Source of the DNA: Polaromonas sp.
Lineage (GTDB): Bacteria > Pseudomonadota > Gammaproteobacteria > Burkholderiales > Burkholderiaceae_C
Assembly (NCBI GenBank): GCA_030654695.1
Contig: JAURWY010000005.1
Span: 1 to 64,000 of the forward strand
Reading direction: 5' to 3'
DNA length: 64,000 nucleotides
The notes beneath the pieces are model-generated. The model was not told the origin of the DNA. It worked only from the letters and a program-made list of their open reading frames with translations, and made no database searches. Position 1 is the first letter of the stretch. Each line of letters opens with the position of its first letter. Below, one piece after another: positions 9,454-21,207 of this stretch. Position numbers and translations under genes: made by a program.

Positions 9454-9948
9454 ATGAAGCATTATTTCCTCACCCTAGAACGCTGGACCACCGGTTTTTC
9501 GATGCTGGTGGCTTGCCTCATGTTGGTGATTGCATCGAGTCTGGGCATGTTCCAGATCGTCACCCGCTTCGTCCTCGAGCAGCCCGCTGAGTGGAGCGAA
9601 ATTCTGATTCGTCTGAGCTTGATCTGGATGGTCTTCATGGGCATTCCGGCAGCTTTTCGACAAGGCGCAATGGTCAGCGTCGATGTGCTGTACCGCTGGA
9701 GCCAGCCGAACGTCCGGCGCTGGTTCGACTGGCTGAGCTGTCTGGCCGCACTGACACTGATCGGCGTCATCATCTGGTGGGGCTGGGACTACGCGCTGCG
9801 CGGCCGGGTGCAAACCATGGCTGGCCTTGAATCGCTGTCGATGTTCTGGGGCTATGTGGCCATGCCGGTGGGCGGCGTCTTTTGCATCTTTGGCATCATC
9901 GCCAACTTGCTAGACCCACAGCGTCAAGAGTTGGAGACAGCCACATGA
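9454..9948 (+). CDS. dctQ: TRAP transporter small permease DctQ family
   Basis: Small membrane subunit of 164 residues with four predicted transmembrane helices: about residues 12-34, 47-65, 87-108 and 128-150. It has the family motif EWSEILIRLSLIWMVFMG in the second helix region. It pairs with DctM in the inner membrane to couple solute uptake to a sodium gradient. Its stop overlaps the dctM start as ATGA, so the two are translationally coupled. Confidence 0.88.
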   Translation: MKHYFLTLERWTTGFSMLVACLMLVIASSLGMFQIVTRFVLEQPAEWSEILIRLSLIWMVFMGIPAAFRQGAMVSVDVLYRWSQPNVRRWFDWLSCLAALTLIGVIIWWGWDYALRGRVQTMAGLESLSMFWGYVAMPVGGVFCIFGIIANLLDPQRQELETAT

Positions 9949-11222
9949 CCGCCGTGATGCTGACGACCATGATCTTGTGCTTTGCACTGACGATCTCTGT
10001 TGCCGTATCGATTGGCCTGGCCTCGGTGCTGGGGATTCAGGCCAACAACGCTCACATGCTGATTTCCGTCAAGGAAATGTTCAACGCCATCAATAAGTTC
10101 CCCTTAGCCGCCATTCCCTTTTTCATTTTGGCGGGCAACCTGATGGAAACCGGTGGTATTTCCCGCCGCTTGGTGGAGTTTGCGAAAAGTATCGTCGGCG
10201 GCGTGCAAGGTGGCTTGCCGATGACCTGCGTACTAACTTGCATGATCTTTGCCGCGGTCTCGGGGTCTTCGGTGGCCACCACCTTTGCGGTGGGCGCGAT
10301 CCTCATTCCGGCACTCATCAAGCATGGTTACCCGACAGCTTATGCGGCCTCGCTGCAAGCGACCAGCGCTGAGCTTGGAGTCATCATTCCGCCCTCTATA
10401 CCGATGATCTTGTATGGTGTCAGCGCTGAGGTCTCGATTGGTGAGCTGTTCATCGCTGGCATCGGCCCCGGGATTTTTATCAGCTTAGCGCTGATGGCTT
10501 TTGTTTATGTGTATTGCCGGATAAAGGGCTGGGGCAAGAACGATGGCGACGGGCGCCTCAGCTTTGGCCGCGCCACTTGGCAAGCCGGCTGGGCGCTGCT
10601 GATGCCGGTGATCATTCTGGGCGGTATCTATGGCGGCATCTTCACACCGACTGAAGCCGCTGCCGTCGCGGTGTTTTATGCGCTGGTGGTCGGCGTGCTT
10701 ATCTACCGTGAAATCAGCCTGCCGAGCCTGATCGTGGTGCTGCGCAAGTCAGTGATTTCCAGCGCGGTGATCATGTTCATCATCGCCAACGCGGGGCTGT
10801 TTGCATTTCTGATCACGCGGGCCGGCATACCGGATGAGATTGGACGCTGGCTAGAAGCCGTGCTGCAGTCGCCCATGCTGTTTTTGCTGGGGGTGAATGC
10901 CGCCCTGTTCGTGATTGGGATGTTCATAGAAACCAGCGCCGCCATCATTGTCTTGGCACCAATTTTGGCGCCAGTGGCCATGCACTTCGGCATTGACCCA
11001 GTGCATTTCGGCATGGTCATGGTGGTGAACTTGGCCATGGGCATGATCACCCCGCCCTTCGGTGTCAATCTGTTTGCCGCCTGCACGGTAGCACGCATAT
11101 CGCTGGACCGAATGGTCAGCCACCTGATCCCCTTTGTGCTGGTAATTTTCTCGTGCCTGATGGTCATCACCTACGTGCCTGCGTTGTCGCTGACACTGCG
11201 CGATTTGGTCTACGGAAGATAA
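9945..11222 (+). CDS. dctM: TRAP transporter large permease DctM family
   Basis: Large transport subunit of 425 residues with about a dozen hydrophobic helices. Family landmarks are FPLAAIPFFILAGNLM, AAVSGSSVATTFAVG, LGVIIPPSIPMILYG and the C-terminal MGMITPPFGVNLFAAC. The start at ATG 9945 overlaps the dctQ stop by 4 bp; the longer frame to 9882 would run inside dctQ. The stop codon is followed at once by the glycine riboswitch, so readthrough from this operon into gcvT is possible. Confidence 0.92.
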   Translation: MTAVMLTTMILCFALTISVAVSIGLASVLGIQANNAHMLISVKEMFNAINKFPLAAIPFFILAGNLMETGGISRRLVEFAKSIVGGVQGGLPMTCVLTCMIFAAVSGSSVATTFAVGAILIPALIKHGYPTAYAASLQATSAELGVIIPPSIPMILYGVSAEVSIGELFIAGIGPGIFISLALMAFVYVYCRIKGWGKNDGDGRLSFGRATWQAGWALLMPVIILGGIYGGIFTPTEAAAVAVFYALVVGVLIYREISLPSLIVVLRKSVISSAVIMFIIANAGLFAFLITRAGIPDEIGRWLEAVLQSPMLFLLGVNAALFVIGMFIETSAAIIVLAPILAPVAMHFGIDPVHFGMVMVVNLAMGMITPPFGVNLFAACTVARISLDRMVSHLIPFVLVIFSCLMVITYVPALSLTLRDLVYGR

Positions 11223-11223
11223 A

Positions 11224-11310
11224 AAGGTAGAGGCGGCAGCGAAGGCGCTTGCCCGCAGCGTCAGGCGAATCTCTCAGGTAAAGTGGACCGAAGTGACGGC
11301 GCTTTGCGCC
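11224..11310 (+). promoter_or_regulatory. Glycine riboswitch (single aptamer)
   Basis: The conserved core of the gcvT-type glycine aptamer is present: GCGAAGGCGC near 11239-11248, then CGAATCTCTCAGGTA near 11265-11279, and GGACCGA near 11285-11291. An AGAG segment near 11230 can close P1 with CTCT. Only one aptamer is visible, placed directly after the dctM stop. A short hairpin, GGCGC-TTT-GCGCC (11298-11310), sits between the aptamer and the GGAG ribosome site (11312-11315) of gcvT. It may be the remnant 'ghost' aptamer of a singleton type or part of the expression platform. Glycine is expected to turn on gcvTHP. Confidence 0.85.
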
Positions 11311-11323
11311 CGGAGAATTTCTT

Positions 11324-12469
11324 ATGTCCCAACCTGTTTTTGAAACCCTGTTGAACACCCCGCTGCACGCCTTGCATGCAGAACTCGGTGCCCGCATGGT
11401 GCCGTTTGCCGGCTACAGCATGCCGGTGCAATACCCGGCCGGACTGATGGCCGAACACCTGCACACGCGCACTGCAGCCGGTCTGTTTGACGTCTCGCAC
11501 ATGGGCCAGCTGCGCTTGGTTGGCGCAGACGCCGCAGCCGCGCTAGAAAGCCTGATCCCCATGAATGTGATGGGCTTGGCAGTTGGCAAACAACGCTACG
11601 GTCTGTTGCTGAATGACGCAGGCGGGATCATCGATGACCTGATGTTTGTCAACCGTGATGCGGCCCACGGCGGCGACCTGTTCCTGATCGTCAATGGCGC
11701 GTGCAAGGTCGGCGACATCGCACATATTCAGCAAAAAATCGGCACGCGCTGTGAGGTCATCCCCATGCCAGAGATGGCGCTGATGGCCTTGCAGGGGCCG
11801 CAGGCTGTGAGTGCTTTGGCGCGACTTGCACCGGGTGTGAGCTCACTGGTGTTCATGAGCGGCGGTGCCTTCCAAGTAGCAGGCTGCGACTGCTTCATCA
11901 CTCGCAGCGGCTACACCGGTGAAGACGGTTTTGAAATCTCCGTGCCAGCAGCGCAAGTTGAAATCGTGGCCCGCGCGTTACTGGCCCAGCCCGAAGTCAA
12001 GCCGGTCGGTTTGGGTGCGCGCAACTCGCTGCGCTTAGAGGCAGGGCTCTGCCTGTATGGCAATGACCTCGATACCCGCACCACGCCGGTTGAAGCGAAT
12101 CTGAACTGGGCGATCCAAAAAATTCGACGTCTAGGCGGCGAACGCGCAGGCGGCTTTCCGGGCGCCGACAAGGTGCTGGCCCAATTGGCTGACCCTGCAC
12201 TGCTAACCCGCCAACGCGTCGGCTTGATAGCACTTGAGCGCATCCCGGTACGCGAACACACGGAGTTGCAAACACCGGGCGGCGAACATGCCGGTGAAGT
12301 CACCAGCGGACTGCTTGGCCCGAGCACCAACCAAGCCATTGCCATGGCTTATGTGGCGCCGGCCCATGCGGCTCTCGGATGCCGCCTGAACGCCATCGTG
12401 CGCGGCAAGCCGGTGCCCATGCAAGTCAGCGCCCTGCCTTTTGTAGCCAATCGTTACCACCGCGGATGA
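11324..12469 (+). CDS. gcvT: Glycine cleavage system T protein (aminomethyltransferase)
   Basis: Transfers the methylene group from aminomethyl-lipoyl GcvH to tetrahydrofolate, releasing ammonia. The 381 residues include an N-terminal LHAELGARMVPFAGYSMPVQ and the folate-binding region around LFDVSHMGQL. SGYTGEDGFEISVP (near 190) and ARNSLRLEAGLCLYGNDL (near 230) follow, all family hallmarks. It is the first gene after the glycine riboswitch, with GGAG 9 nt before ATG. gcvH follows after 71 nt. Confidence 0.97.
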   Translation: MSQPVFETLLNTPLHALHAELGARMVPFAGYSMPVQYPAGLMAEHLHTRTAAGLFDVSHMGQLRLVGADAAAALESLIPMNVMGLAVGKQRYGLLLNDAGGIIDDLMFVNRDAAHGGDLFLIVNGACKVGDIAHIQQKIGTRCEVIPMPEMALMALQGPQAVSALARLAPGVSSLVFMSGGAFQVAGCDCFITRSGYTGEDGFEISVPAAQVEIVARALLAQPEVKPVGLGARNSLRLEAGLCLYGNDLDTRTTPVEANLNWAIQKIRRLGGERAGGFPGADKVLAQLADPALLTRQRVGLIALERIPVREHTELQTPGGEHAGEVTSGLLGPSTNQAIAMAYVAPAHAALGCRLNAIVRGKPVPMQVSALPFVANRYHRG

Positions 12470-12540
12470 GCTTTGGCGGCCTAGCAGGCTTGCTACATCG
12501 TTCACAATAAACACACACCTTTTCAGACTGAAAGAACAAC

Positions 12541-12906
12541 ATGATCAAGTACACCGAAGACCACGAATGGCTCAACATTGAAGGCGGTATCGCCACCGTT
12601 GGCATCACGGTCCACGCACAAGACGCGCTGGGCGATGTGGTCTTTGTCGACCTGCCCGAAGTCGGCACCACCCTCGCCCAGAAAGCCACGGCCGGCGTGG
12701 TCGAGTCGGTCAAGGCTGCCGCTGACGTTTACATGCCGGTCACCGGTGAAGTGGTCGAAGTGAATGAAGCCCTCCGCAATGACCCGTCGCTGGCCAACAG
12801 CGACCCGCTGGGCGCCGGCTGGTTTTTCAAGGTCAAGCTGGCTGACGTAGCGCAGCTGGACGCACTGATGGACGAGACCTCTTACGCCGCTTTCTCTGCC
12901 AGCTGA
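12541..12906 (+). CDS. gcvH: Glycine cleavage system H protein (lipoyl carrier)
   Basis: Carries the aminomethyl intermediate on a lipoyl-lysine between GcvP, GcvT and lipoamide dehydrogenase. The 121-residue length is normal. The lipoylated Lys is about residue 58 in [17 protein letters not shown], and the start YTEDHEWL is typical. It lies between gcvT and gcvP (24-nt gap) in the riboswitch-controlled operon. Confidence 0.97.
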   Translation: MIKYTEDHEWLNIEGGIATVGITVHAQDALGDVVFVDLPEVGTTLAQKATAGVVESVKAAADVYMPVTGEVVEVNEALRNDPSLANSDPLGAGWFFKVKLADVAQLDALMDETSYAAFSAS

Positions 12907-12929
12907 TCCACTTTTATAAAGGTCCTCTA

Positions 12930-15821
<2,892 letters not shown>

Positions 15822-15857
15822 CCACCGACTGAATTTCTTAACTTTTCAAAGCAACCC

Positions 15858-16277
15858 ATGAATAAAATTTTGGCCTCACGCTTCTCCCCTGTTTTAGCCG
15901 CACTGGCTTTCGTCAGTGCCAGCGCCTTTGCCGCTGCCCCGGCCGAAACCCTGCCCTCTGGCGTGAAGGTGACGCACACCAAAGACGGCAACGGCGCCAA
16001 CCCCAAAGCCTCGGATTCAGTCAAGGTGCATTACCGCGGCACACTGGCCAACGGCACCGAATTCGACAGCTCGTACAAACGCGGCACACCGGCCACTTTT
16101 CCGCTCAGCCGGGTGGTCCCTTGCTGGACTGAAGGTATGCAAAAAATCAAGGTCGGCGGCAAAGCCACACTGACTTGCCCCCCTGCCACCGCTTATGGCA
16201 GCAGCGGCGCCGGTGGCGTGGTGCCACCCAATGCCACCTTGACTTTTGAGGTCGAGTTGCTGGCGATCGAGAAGTAA
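15858..16277 (+). CDS. FKBP-type peptidyl-prolyl cis-trans isomerase, exported
   Basis: Speeds proline isomerisation during protein folding. The 139 residues include a Sec signal peptide (hydrophobic core to ASAFAAAP), so it is probably periplasmic. A single FKBP domain follows with VKVHYRGTLANGTEFDSSY, FPLSRVVPCWTEGMQKIKVG and GVVPPNATLTFEVELL. Its own ATG lies 36 nt after gcvP, but a functional link to glycine cleavage is not evident. Confidence 0.92.
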   Translation: MNKILASRFSPVLAALAFVSASAFAAAPAETLPSGVKVTHTKDGNGANPKASDSVKVHYRGTLANGTEFDSSYKRGTPATFPLSRVVPCWTEGMQKIKVGGKATLTCPPATAYGSSGAGGVVPPNATLTFEVELLAIEK

Positions 16278-16318
16278 CACCTCCAGATTTTTTCATTTTC
16301 AAAAGAAAGTACTGCATC

Positions 16319-17008
16319 ATGGGCAAATTCATCACCCTCCCATCGGCTGACGGTTTCAGCCTGCCGGCTTATTTGGCGGAACCCGCCGGCCAAGCCAAAG
16401 GTGCCATCGTGGTGGTGCAAGAAATTTTTGGCGTCAATGCGCACATTCAAGAAGTGACGAATCGTTTTGCAGCCCAGGGCTATCTGGCCATTGCGCCCGC
16501 GGCTTTTGAACGGGTCAGGCCCGGTGTTGACCTCGGCTACGAAGAAAACACCATCAAAGATGGCATCGCCCTGAAAACCGCCGCCATGGCTTTGCCCGCA
16601 GACGCGGTGCTGCAAGACATTCAGGCGGCCATCAACTTTGTGGGAAAAACCAGTGGCGGCAAGGTCGGCATCATTGGCTTTTGCTGGGGTGGTCTGCTGA
16701 CATGGCAAGCCGCCTGCAAACTGAATGGCTTGAGCGCAGCCGTCCCCTATTACGGTGGTGGCATGGTGGGCGAGGCAGAGATGGCCCGGCAACCCAAAGT
16801 CCCGGTCATGGCGCATTTCAGTGACCACGACCATTCAGTACCGATGGAGGGCGTTGAAGCCTTCAAAAAAGCACACCCTGAGGTGGCAGTTCACATCTAC
16901 AACGCTGACCACGGCTTCAACTGCGATCACCGCGGCGCTTACAACGAAGCGGCGGCCCAGCTGGCGCGTGAACGCACACTCGGCTTTTTCGCCAGCCAGC
17001 TGGCTTGA
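16319..17008 (+). CDS. Dienelactone hydrolase family protein
   Basis: An alpha/beta-hydrolase of 229 residues with the Cys-Asp-His triad of this family. The nucleophile is Cys about 122 in GFCWGGLLTW, the acid is Asp in HFSDHDHSVP, and the base is His in YNADHGFNCDH. Classical members open dienelactone to maleylacetate in chloroaromatic breakdown; many paralogs have unknown esterase substrates. No chlorocatechol genes are nearby, so the physiological substrate is unknown. It converges on the lyase gene with a 24-nt gap. Confidence 0.85.
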   Translation: MGKFITLPSADGFSLPAYLAEPAGQAKGAIVVVQEIFGVNAHIQEVTNRFAAQGYLAIAPAAFERVRPGVDLGYEENTIKDGIALKTAAMALPADAVLQDIQAAINFVGKTSGGKVGIIGFCWGGLLTWQAACKLNGLSAAVPYYGGGMVGEAEMARQPKVPVMAHFSDHDHSVPMEGVEAFKKAHPEVAVHIYNADHGFNCDHRGAYNEAAAQLARERTLGFFASQLA

Positions 17009-17032
17009 GGCTCAGCGAAAAGTCAGCGCACT

Positions 17033-17890
17033 TCAGTAGCGCTGGCCCAAGGCCAGCAGCTCCGGCGTACCGATGACCTCGTTCAGCTGATCGAAGTCAA
17101 GCATCTGGTCTTGCATGGGCGCCGTGGTCTGGTGCGCATGCAAGCTGGCATAGTATTTTTGCAAGGTGAACGCTACCGCTCTGGCTGTGCCGCCTGGGAA
17201 AATGACAATGCGAAAGCCTTTGTCGCCCAGCACCTTGGCACTTTGCACCGGTGTCTTGCCACCCTCGACCATATTCGCCAGCAACGGGATGCGGCCGGCA
17301 AAGCGGGCACAAGCCAGCGCCATTTGCTCAGGCGTGCGCAAGGCCTCAATGAACAGCGCATCCACCCCGCAGGCCAAATAGGCCTCGGCGCGTTCCATCG
17401 CCGCTTCAAAGCCTTCGACCGCGAGCGCATCGGTGCGCGCCAGAATCAGTGTCTCGGAGGATTTACGGGCGTCGAGCGCCGCCTTCAACTTGCCGCACAT
17501 CTCGAGCGTGGGGACGACAGTTTTGCCATCCAGGTGACCGCAACGCTTGGGAAATGTCTGGTCTTCGAGTTGCAACATGGCCGCCCCCGCCTGCTCGAAA
17601 GCACGCACGGTACGCATCGTGTTCAGCGCATTGCCAAAACCGGTGTCGGCATCAACAATCACCGGGATGCTGACGCGCTCAGTGATGCGCGCCAAGGTGT
17701 CGGCCACTTCGGTCGCGGTCGTCAGACCAATGTCTGATCGGCCAAGCTTGGTGTAAGCGATGGACGCACCCGACAGGTACAGCGCCTCAAAGCCAGCCTG
17801 CTCAGCAATCAAGGCCGTTAACGGGTCATAAATCCCCGGTGCCAGCAGGACCTTCGGCTGATCTAGGCGTTGTTTGAATGAGGTGGACAT
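17033..17890 (-). CDS. Isocitrate lyase/PEP mutase superfamily C-C lyase, 2,3-dimethylmalate lyase-like
   Basis: A TIM-barrel enzyme of 285 residues. The Mg-binding DADTGFGN lies near residues 80-87, and the catalytic loop KRCGH (Cys about 117) marks a carbon-carbon lyase rather than a phosphonomutase. Related enzymes split isocitrate, 2-methylisocitrate or 2,3-dimethylmalate into a 2-oxoacid plus a second acid. AAGGAA before ATG 17888-17890 fixes the start; the longer frame to 18130 overlaps the upstream gene. It is the last gene of the 13-gene minus operon and would be the final cleavage step after the LeuCD-type hydratase. Which malate analogue it cleaves is not decided by sequence. Confidence 0.85.
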   Translation of the reverse strand: MSTSFKQRLDQPKVLLAPGIYDPLTALIAEQAGFEALYLSGASIAYTKLGRSDIGLTTATEVADTLARITERVSIPVIVDADTGFGNALNTMRTVRAFEQAGAAMLQLEDQTFPKRCGHLDGKTVVPTLEMCGKLKAALDARKSSETLILARTDALAVEGFEAAMERAEAYLACGVDALFIEALRTPEQMALACARFAGRIPLLANMVEGGKTPVQSAKVLGDKGFRIVIFPGGTARAVAFTLQKYYASLHAHQTTAPMQDQMLDFDQLNEVIGTPELLALGQRY

Positions 17891-17942
17891 AGATTTCCTT
17901 AACGATAAATGACAGGGACTTGAAATGGCGATGCAGTGACGT

Positions 17943-19364
17943 TTATGGAGCAACCAACTGCGCAGCGGCCGTCCCCGCGGCCACCCAGCCTCCGCCAACG
18001 GCGCTGAGCAGTCCATTGCCCGACAAATAACCCCAAACCGCATTGCCCGACACACCGCGGGCGGCCCCGCCTGCTGCCAACAAATTAGGCATGGGCGTGC
18101 CGTCGGCGCGTAGCACACGACAGTCCGCATCGATGTCCAGACCGCCTTGGGTATGGAACAAAGCGCCGGTGACTTTGACAGCGTAAAAAGGCCCTTTTAA
18201 GGCGCGCTTAAAGGTGCGACCGAAGGCATCCGTGGAGCCCTGCACAACCGCCGACAAGGTCTGCGCCAAGGTGTCGGCGTCGCAGCCGATCAAGTGCGCC
18301 AGCGCCTGCACATCTGCTGCTTCCTTCACTGCGCCAGCGCCTTCGGCCTCGACAAAGTCGGGGAAGGTCCGTACCAGTGCCAACAAGGGTGCGTCAAACA
18401 CATTGAAGGCGATGCCACTCGGTTGCTCCAACACATGCACGGCGGCTTCTGAATAGCCTTGGGATTCGTCGTGGAAACGCTGTCCGCGCGCGTTGATCTG
18501 CACGCCGCCTTCCATCATCACGGCCCAGCTCATGAGTGCCCCTTGCGGCGTGACCCAAGAACCGTGGCCTTGGTAACCGCCCAGATCGGCCAGTCTGGCG
18601 CCCATGGCTTGGCCCCACGTGATGGCGCTGCCGTCATTACCGACGTGGCCGGCAAACAAGGCTTGGCCCATGGCTGGCAACAGTTCACTGACCATCACCG
18701 GATTGCCGCCAAAACCATTGCAGGCCAATAGCAGCACATCGCAAGCGAGATACTCCATCGCACCATCGGGGCGTTGGTAAGCCACGCCCTGCACGATGTC
18801 GTCGTCATTCATCCACAATTCGCGCACCAGCGCTTCATTGAGCACATCTGCACCGACAGTACTGGCTGAACGTTCGAGCTGCGCCATGAGTGCGGCACCG
18901 GTGCGTTCGGGCAAGGCGTGCATGCGGCGCGCACGGTGGCCCGGGTACAAAAAGCCATCCAGCACCTCAAAGCCAATGCCGTGCGCCTCTAGAGAGTCGA
19001 TCGCTTGGGCTACGCCGGTTGAATAAGCGGCCACCAGATGCGGTGCCGCATCGCCGTGGGCCTTGGCCTGAATGTCCTCGGCAAAACGCTCGACCGAGTC
19101 GTCAATGCCCAACGACTTTTGCAAGCGTGTGCCGGCCGCCGGAATGAAGCCTGACGACAATGCCGTTGAGCCCCGTGACATGCTGTCGCGCTCCAGCAGC
19201 ACGCAATCAATGCCAGCATCGCGCAGACGCACTGAGGCCGTCAGACCGCAAGCTCCTGCACCGACAATCACCACCGGTACGTGGGGCGTTTCGCTTGGCA
19301 TGTTAGCCGCTCGCACAACGCGCGTGGCCACAGCATTGCCTGCTGGCTGATGGAGTGTGCTCAT
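17943..19364 (-). CDS. FAD-dependent dehydrogenase, fumarate reductase/tricarballylate dehydrogenase-like
   Basis: A soluble flavoprotein of 473 residues with an N-terminal dinucleotide motif VVIVGAGACGLTASVRL (near 30) and the fumarate-reductase-type C-terminal FAD end (GGLDIDADCRVL, GNAVWGYLSGNGLLSAVGGG). Relatives introduce or reduce a C=C next to carboxylates, or act on 3-ketosteroids. Its ATG overlaps the leuD-like stop as ATGA, so it is translated with the hydratase. I infer oxidation of a substituted succinate or tricarballylate to the unsaturated acid used by LeuCD. No haem or transmembrane partner is encoded here. Confidence 0.78.
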   Translation of the reverse strand: MSTLHQPAGNAVATRVVRAANMPSETPHVPVVIVGAGACGLTASVRLRDAGIDCVLLERDSMSRGSTALSSGFIPAAGTRLQKSLGIDDSVERFAEDIQAKAHGDAAPHLVAAYSTGVAQAIDSLEAHGIGFEVLDGFLYPGHRARRMHALPERTGAALMAQLERSASTVGADVLNEALVRELWMNDDDIVQGVAYQRPDGAMEYLACDVLLLACNGFGGNPVMVSELLPAMGQALFAGHVGNDGSAITWGQAMGARLADLGGYQGHGSWVTPQGALMSWAVMMEGGVQINARGQRFHDESQGYSEAAVHVLEQPSGIAFNVFDAPLLALVRTFPDFVEAEGAGAVKEAADVQALAHLIGCDADTLAQTLSAVVQGSTDAFGRTFKRALKGPFYAVKVTGALFHTQGGLDIDADCRVLRADGTPMPNLLAAGGAARGVSGNAVWGYLSGNGLLSAVGGGWVAAGTAAAQLVAP

Positions 19365-19849
19365 GGTGTTTGTCCTGTCCGTTGACGGAGTTGGTTCATC
19401 AGACCCCCTGCGGCCACCATGGCGAGCAAAAAGTCGGGAATCGGTTCGCACTGCATGTGCTCACCCGAGGGGCGTGTTAGCGTCAGCGTTTGCAGGTCGA
19501 GTTCAACTTGTTCGCCCTCCGCCAGTTGCTCAGCGTCGGGTGTGGTCAAGAGCAGCAGACCAAGGTTGAAGGCATTGCGAAAAAACAGGCCACTGAACGA
19601 GGGTGCGATCACCGCTTTGACCCCCAGTTGCACCAAGGCCGCAGCAGCTTGTTCGCGCGACGAGCCGATGCCAAAGTTGGGGCCGGCGGCGATGACGGCA
19701 CCAGGCTGAACCGAGGCCGCGAATTCCGGCCGAACCGACTCCAGGCAATGCGGTGCAATGCCTTCAATGCTGAGCTTCATGTAGGCACCGGGCGCCATCG
19801 CATCGGTGTCAATGTCAGCGCCAAATGTCCAGACGCGGTGAGTGCTCAT
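19361..19849 (-). CDS. Aconitase/IPM isomerase family small (swivel) subunit, LeuD/DmdB-like
   Basis: Small subunit of 162 residues. The N-terminal FGADIDTDAMAPGAYM and the GPNFGIGSSREQAAAAL motif (catalytic Ser-Arg) are the LeuD-type swivel domain. It overlaps leuC-like by 4 bp (ATGA) and the flavoprotein gene by 3 bp. Isopropylmalate isomerase is one reading, but no other leucine gene is present and the neighbours are catabolic. A hydratase acting on a substituted maleate, such as dimethylmaleate hydratase subunit B, fits better by context. Confidence 0.85.
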   Translation of the reverse strand: MSTHRVWTFGADIDTDAMAPGAYMKLSIEGIAPHCLESVRPEFAASVQPGAVIAAGPNFGIGSSREQAAAALVQLGVKAVIAPSFSGLFFRNAFNLGLLLLTTPDAEQLAEGEQVELDLQTLTLTRPSGEHMQCEPIPDFLLAMVAAGGLMNQLRQRTGQTP

Positions 19850-21144
19850 GCCAATATCTCCCTGGGATCAGAAATCAGTCCCCGCAGGGCAGACGCCGCC
19901 ACGGTAAAAGGCGAAGCCAAATAAACCTGTGCCGTCGCTGAACCCATCCGGCCTTTGAAATTGCGCGCCGTGGTAGCGATCACATTCGCGCCATCGGGAA
20001 TGCTGCCGCCGTAGCCGGAGCAAGCGCCGCAGGCCGTGGGAAGAACCTCCGCCCCCGCCTCGCGCAGCGTCGCCATGATGCCTTCGGACTCCGCCTGCTG
20101 CTGGTCTTGCTGGCTGGCTGGGGCCACCATCAAGCGCACGCCGGTGGCGACCTTGCGGCCTTTGAAAACCTGCGCAGCGGATCGCAAGTCGTCGAGTTTT
20201 GCACCCGTGCAAGCACCGATGTAAGCCACATCCACGCGCACCTGGTCGAAGGCTTGAACCGGTTGTGTGTTGGCCGGACTGTGCGGCGCAGCGACTTGTG
20301 GCGCCAGCGTCGCAGCATCAAAGACATGCGTGGTGGCGGTCGCGCTTTCGTCTGTCGTCCAGCCACGGAGGTCCATTTCAGCTGCAGCCGCAACGCCGGC
20401 GTTGAGCAACCATTGGCGGGTGGTTTCATCGGGCGCGATCAAGCCCACCTGAGCGCCCATCTCAGCGCTCATGTTCGACAGCGTCATGCGCTCTTGCATG
20501 GACAGTGCTTGCACGCCGGAACCACAAAATTCCACCGCTTGGTATTGGCCGCCGTTCATACCAAAACGGCCGACCATGTGCAGCATCATGTCTTTGGCAG
20601 CGACCCCCGGGCTCAAGGTGTTGTTCCACTGCATGCGAATGGTTTCGGGCACCCGCACCCAGAGCTCGCCGGTCACCATGACCCCCAGCATTTCAGTGCT
20701 GCCAATGCCGAACATGTAGGCGCCAAAAGCCCCACCTGTGGGAGAGTGCGAGTCGCCACCAACGCAAAACATGCCCGGCCGAATATGGCCTTTTTGTGGC
20801 AACACGACATGGCAGATACCAATGCTGTCGTAGACATGCGGCAAGCGCTGCTCGATGGCCCAGTCGCGCGCGATACGCACGATGCGCCGCGAATCGTCGT
20901 CCTGCTCCGGCACGTAGTGATCCATCACCAGCACCACCTTGGACTTGTCCCAAATTGTTGCGCCCAGCTCTTCCAACATCGGCTTGAGCCGACGCGGGCC
21001 TGACGAGTCATGAAACATCGCAAGGTCGACCTGGCAATTGAGAATCTCACCCACCGCCACCTGCGGCTGCCCGGCAGATTTAGCTAACAGTTTTTGGGCC
21101 AGCGTTTGGCCAGGCGATTGGGTTGGTAAATGAAGTTGAGTCAT
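19846..21144 (-). CDS. Aconitase/IPM isomerase family large subunit, LeuC/DmdA-like
   Basis: Large subunit of 432 residues that binds the catalytic [4Fe-4S] cluster. The visible ligands are Cys in GACTGAK (near 310) and the Cys pair in TACGACSGYGG (near 370). FCVGGDSHSPTGGAFGAYMFG is the family motif. It forms the heterodimer with the downstream small subunit. It probably adds or removes water across the double bond of a substituted C4 diacid, supplying the lyase encoded three genes later. Confidence 0.88.
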   Translation of the reverse strand: MTQLHLPTQSPGQTLAQKLLAKSAGQPQVAVGEILNCQVDLAMFHDSSGPRRLKPMLEELGATIWDKSKVVLVMDHYVPEQDDDSRRIVRIARDWAIEQRLPHVYDSIGICHVVLPQKGHIRPGMFCVGGDSHSPTGGAFGAYMFGIGSTEMLGVMVTGELWVRVPETIRMQWNNTLSPGVAAKDMMLHMVGRFGMNGGQYQAVEFCGSGVQALSMQERMTLSNMSAEMGAQVGLIAPDETTRQWLLNAGVAAAAEMDLRGWTTDESATATTHVFDAATLAPQVAAPHSPANTQPVQAFDQVRVDVAYIGACTGAKLDDLRSAAQVFKGRKVATGVRLMVAPASQQDQQQAESEGIMATLREAGAEVLPTACGACSGYGGSIPDGANVIATTARNFKGRMGSATAQVYLASPFTVAASALRGLISDPREILA

Positions 21145-21207
21145 GCAGCTGTTACTCAGTGATGTGTGTGATGGAGTGAAGGATGAACACGGGAGTCGAT
21201 GACCACA

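Noticed and set aside
17891-18130. N-terminal extension of the lyase gene
   Set aside because: The extension lies inside the flavoprotein gene's 3' end and lacks family similarity; AAGGAA before ATG 17890 marks the true start.
19361-21144. LeuC/LeuD as leucine biosynthesis genes
   Set aside because: No leuA or leuB is nearby, and the genes are fused by overlaps into a transporter-lyase operon with a GntR regulator; a catabolic hydratase fits better, though sequence alone does not exclude isomerase activity.
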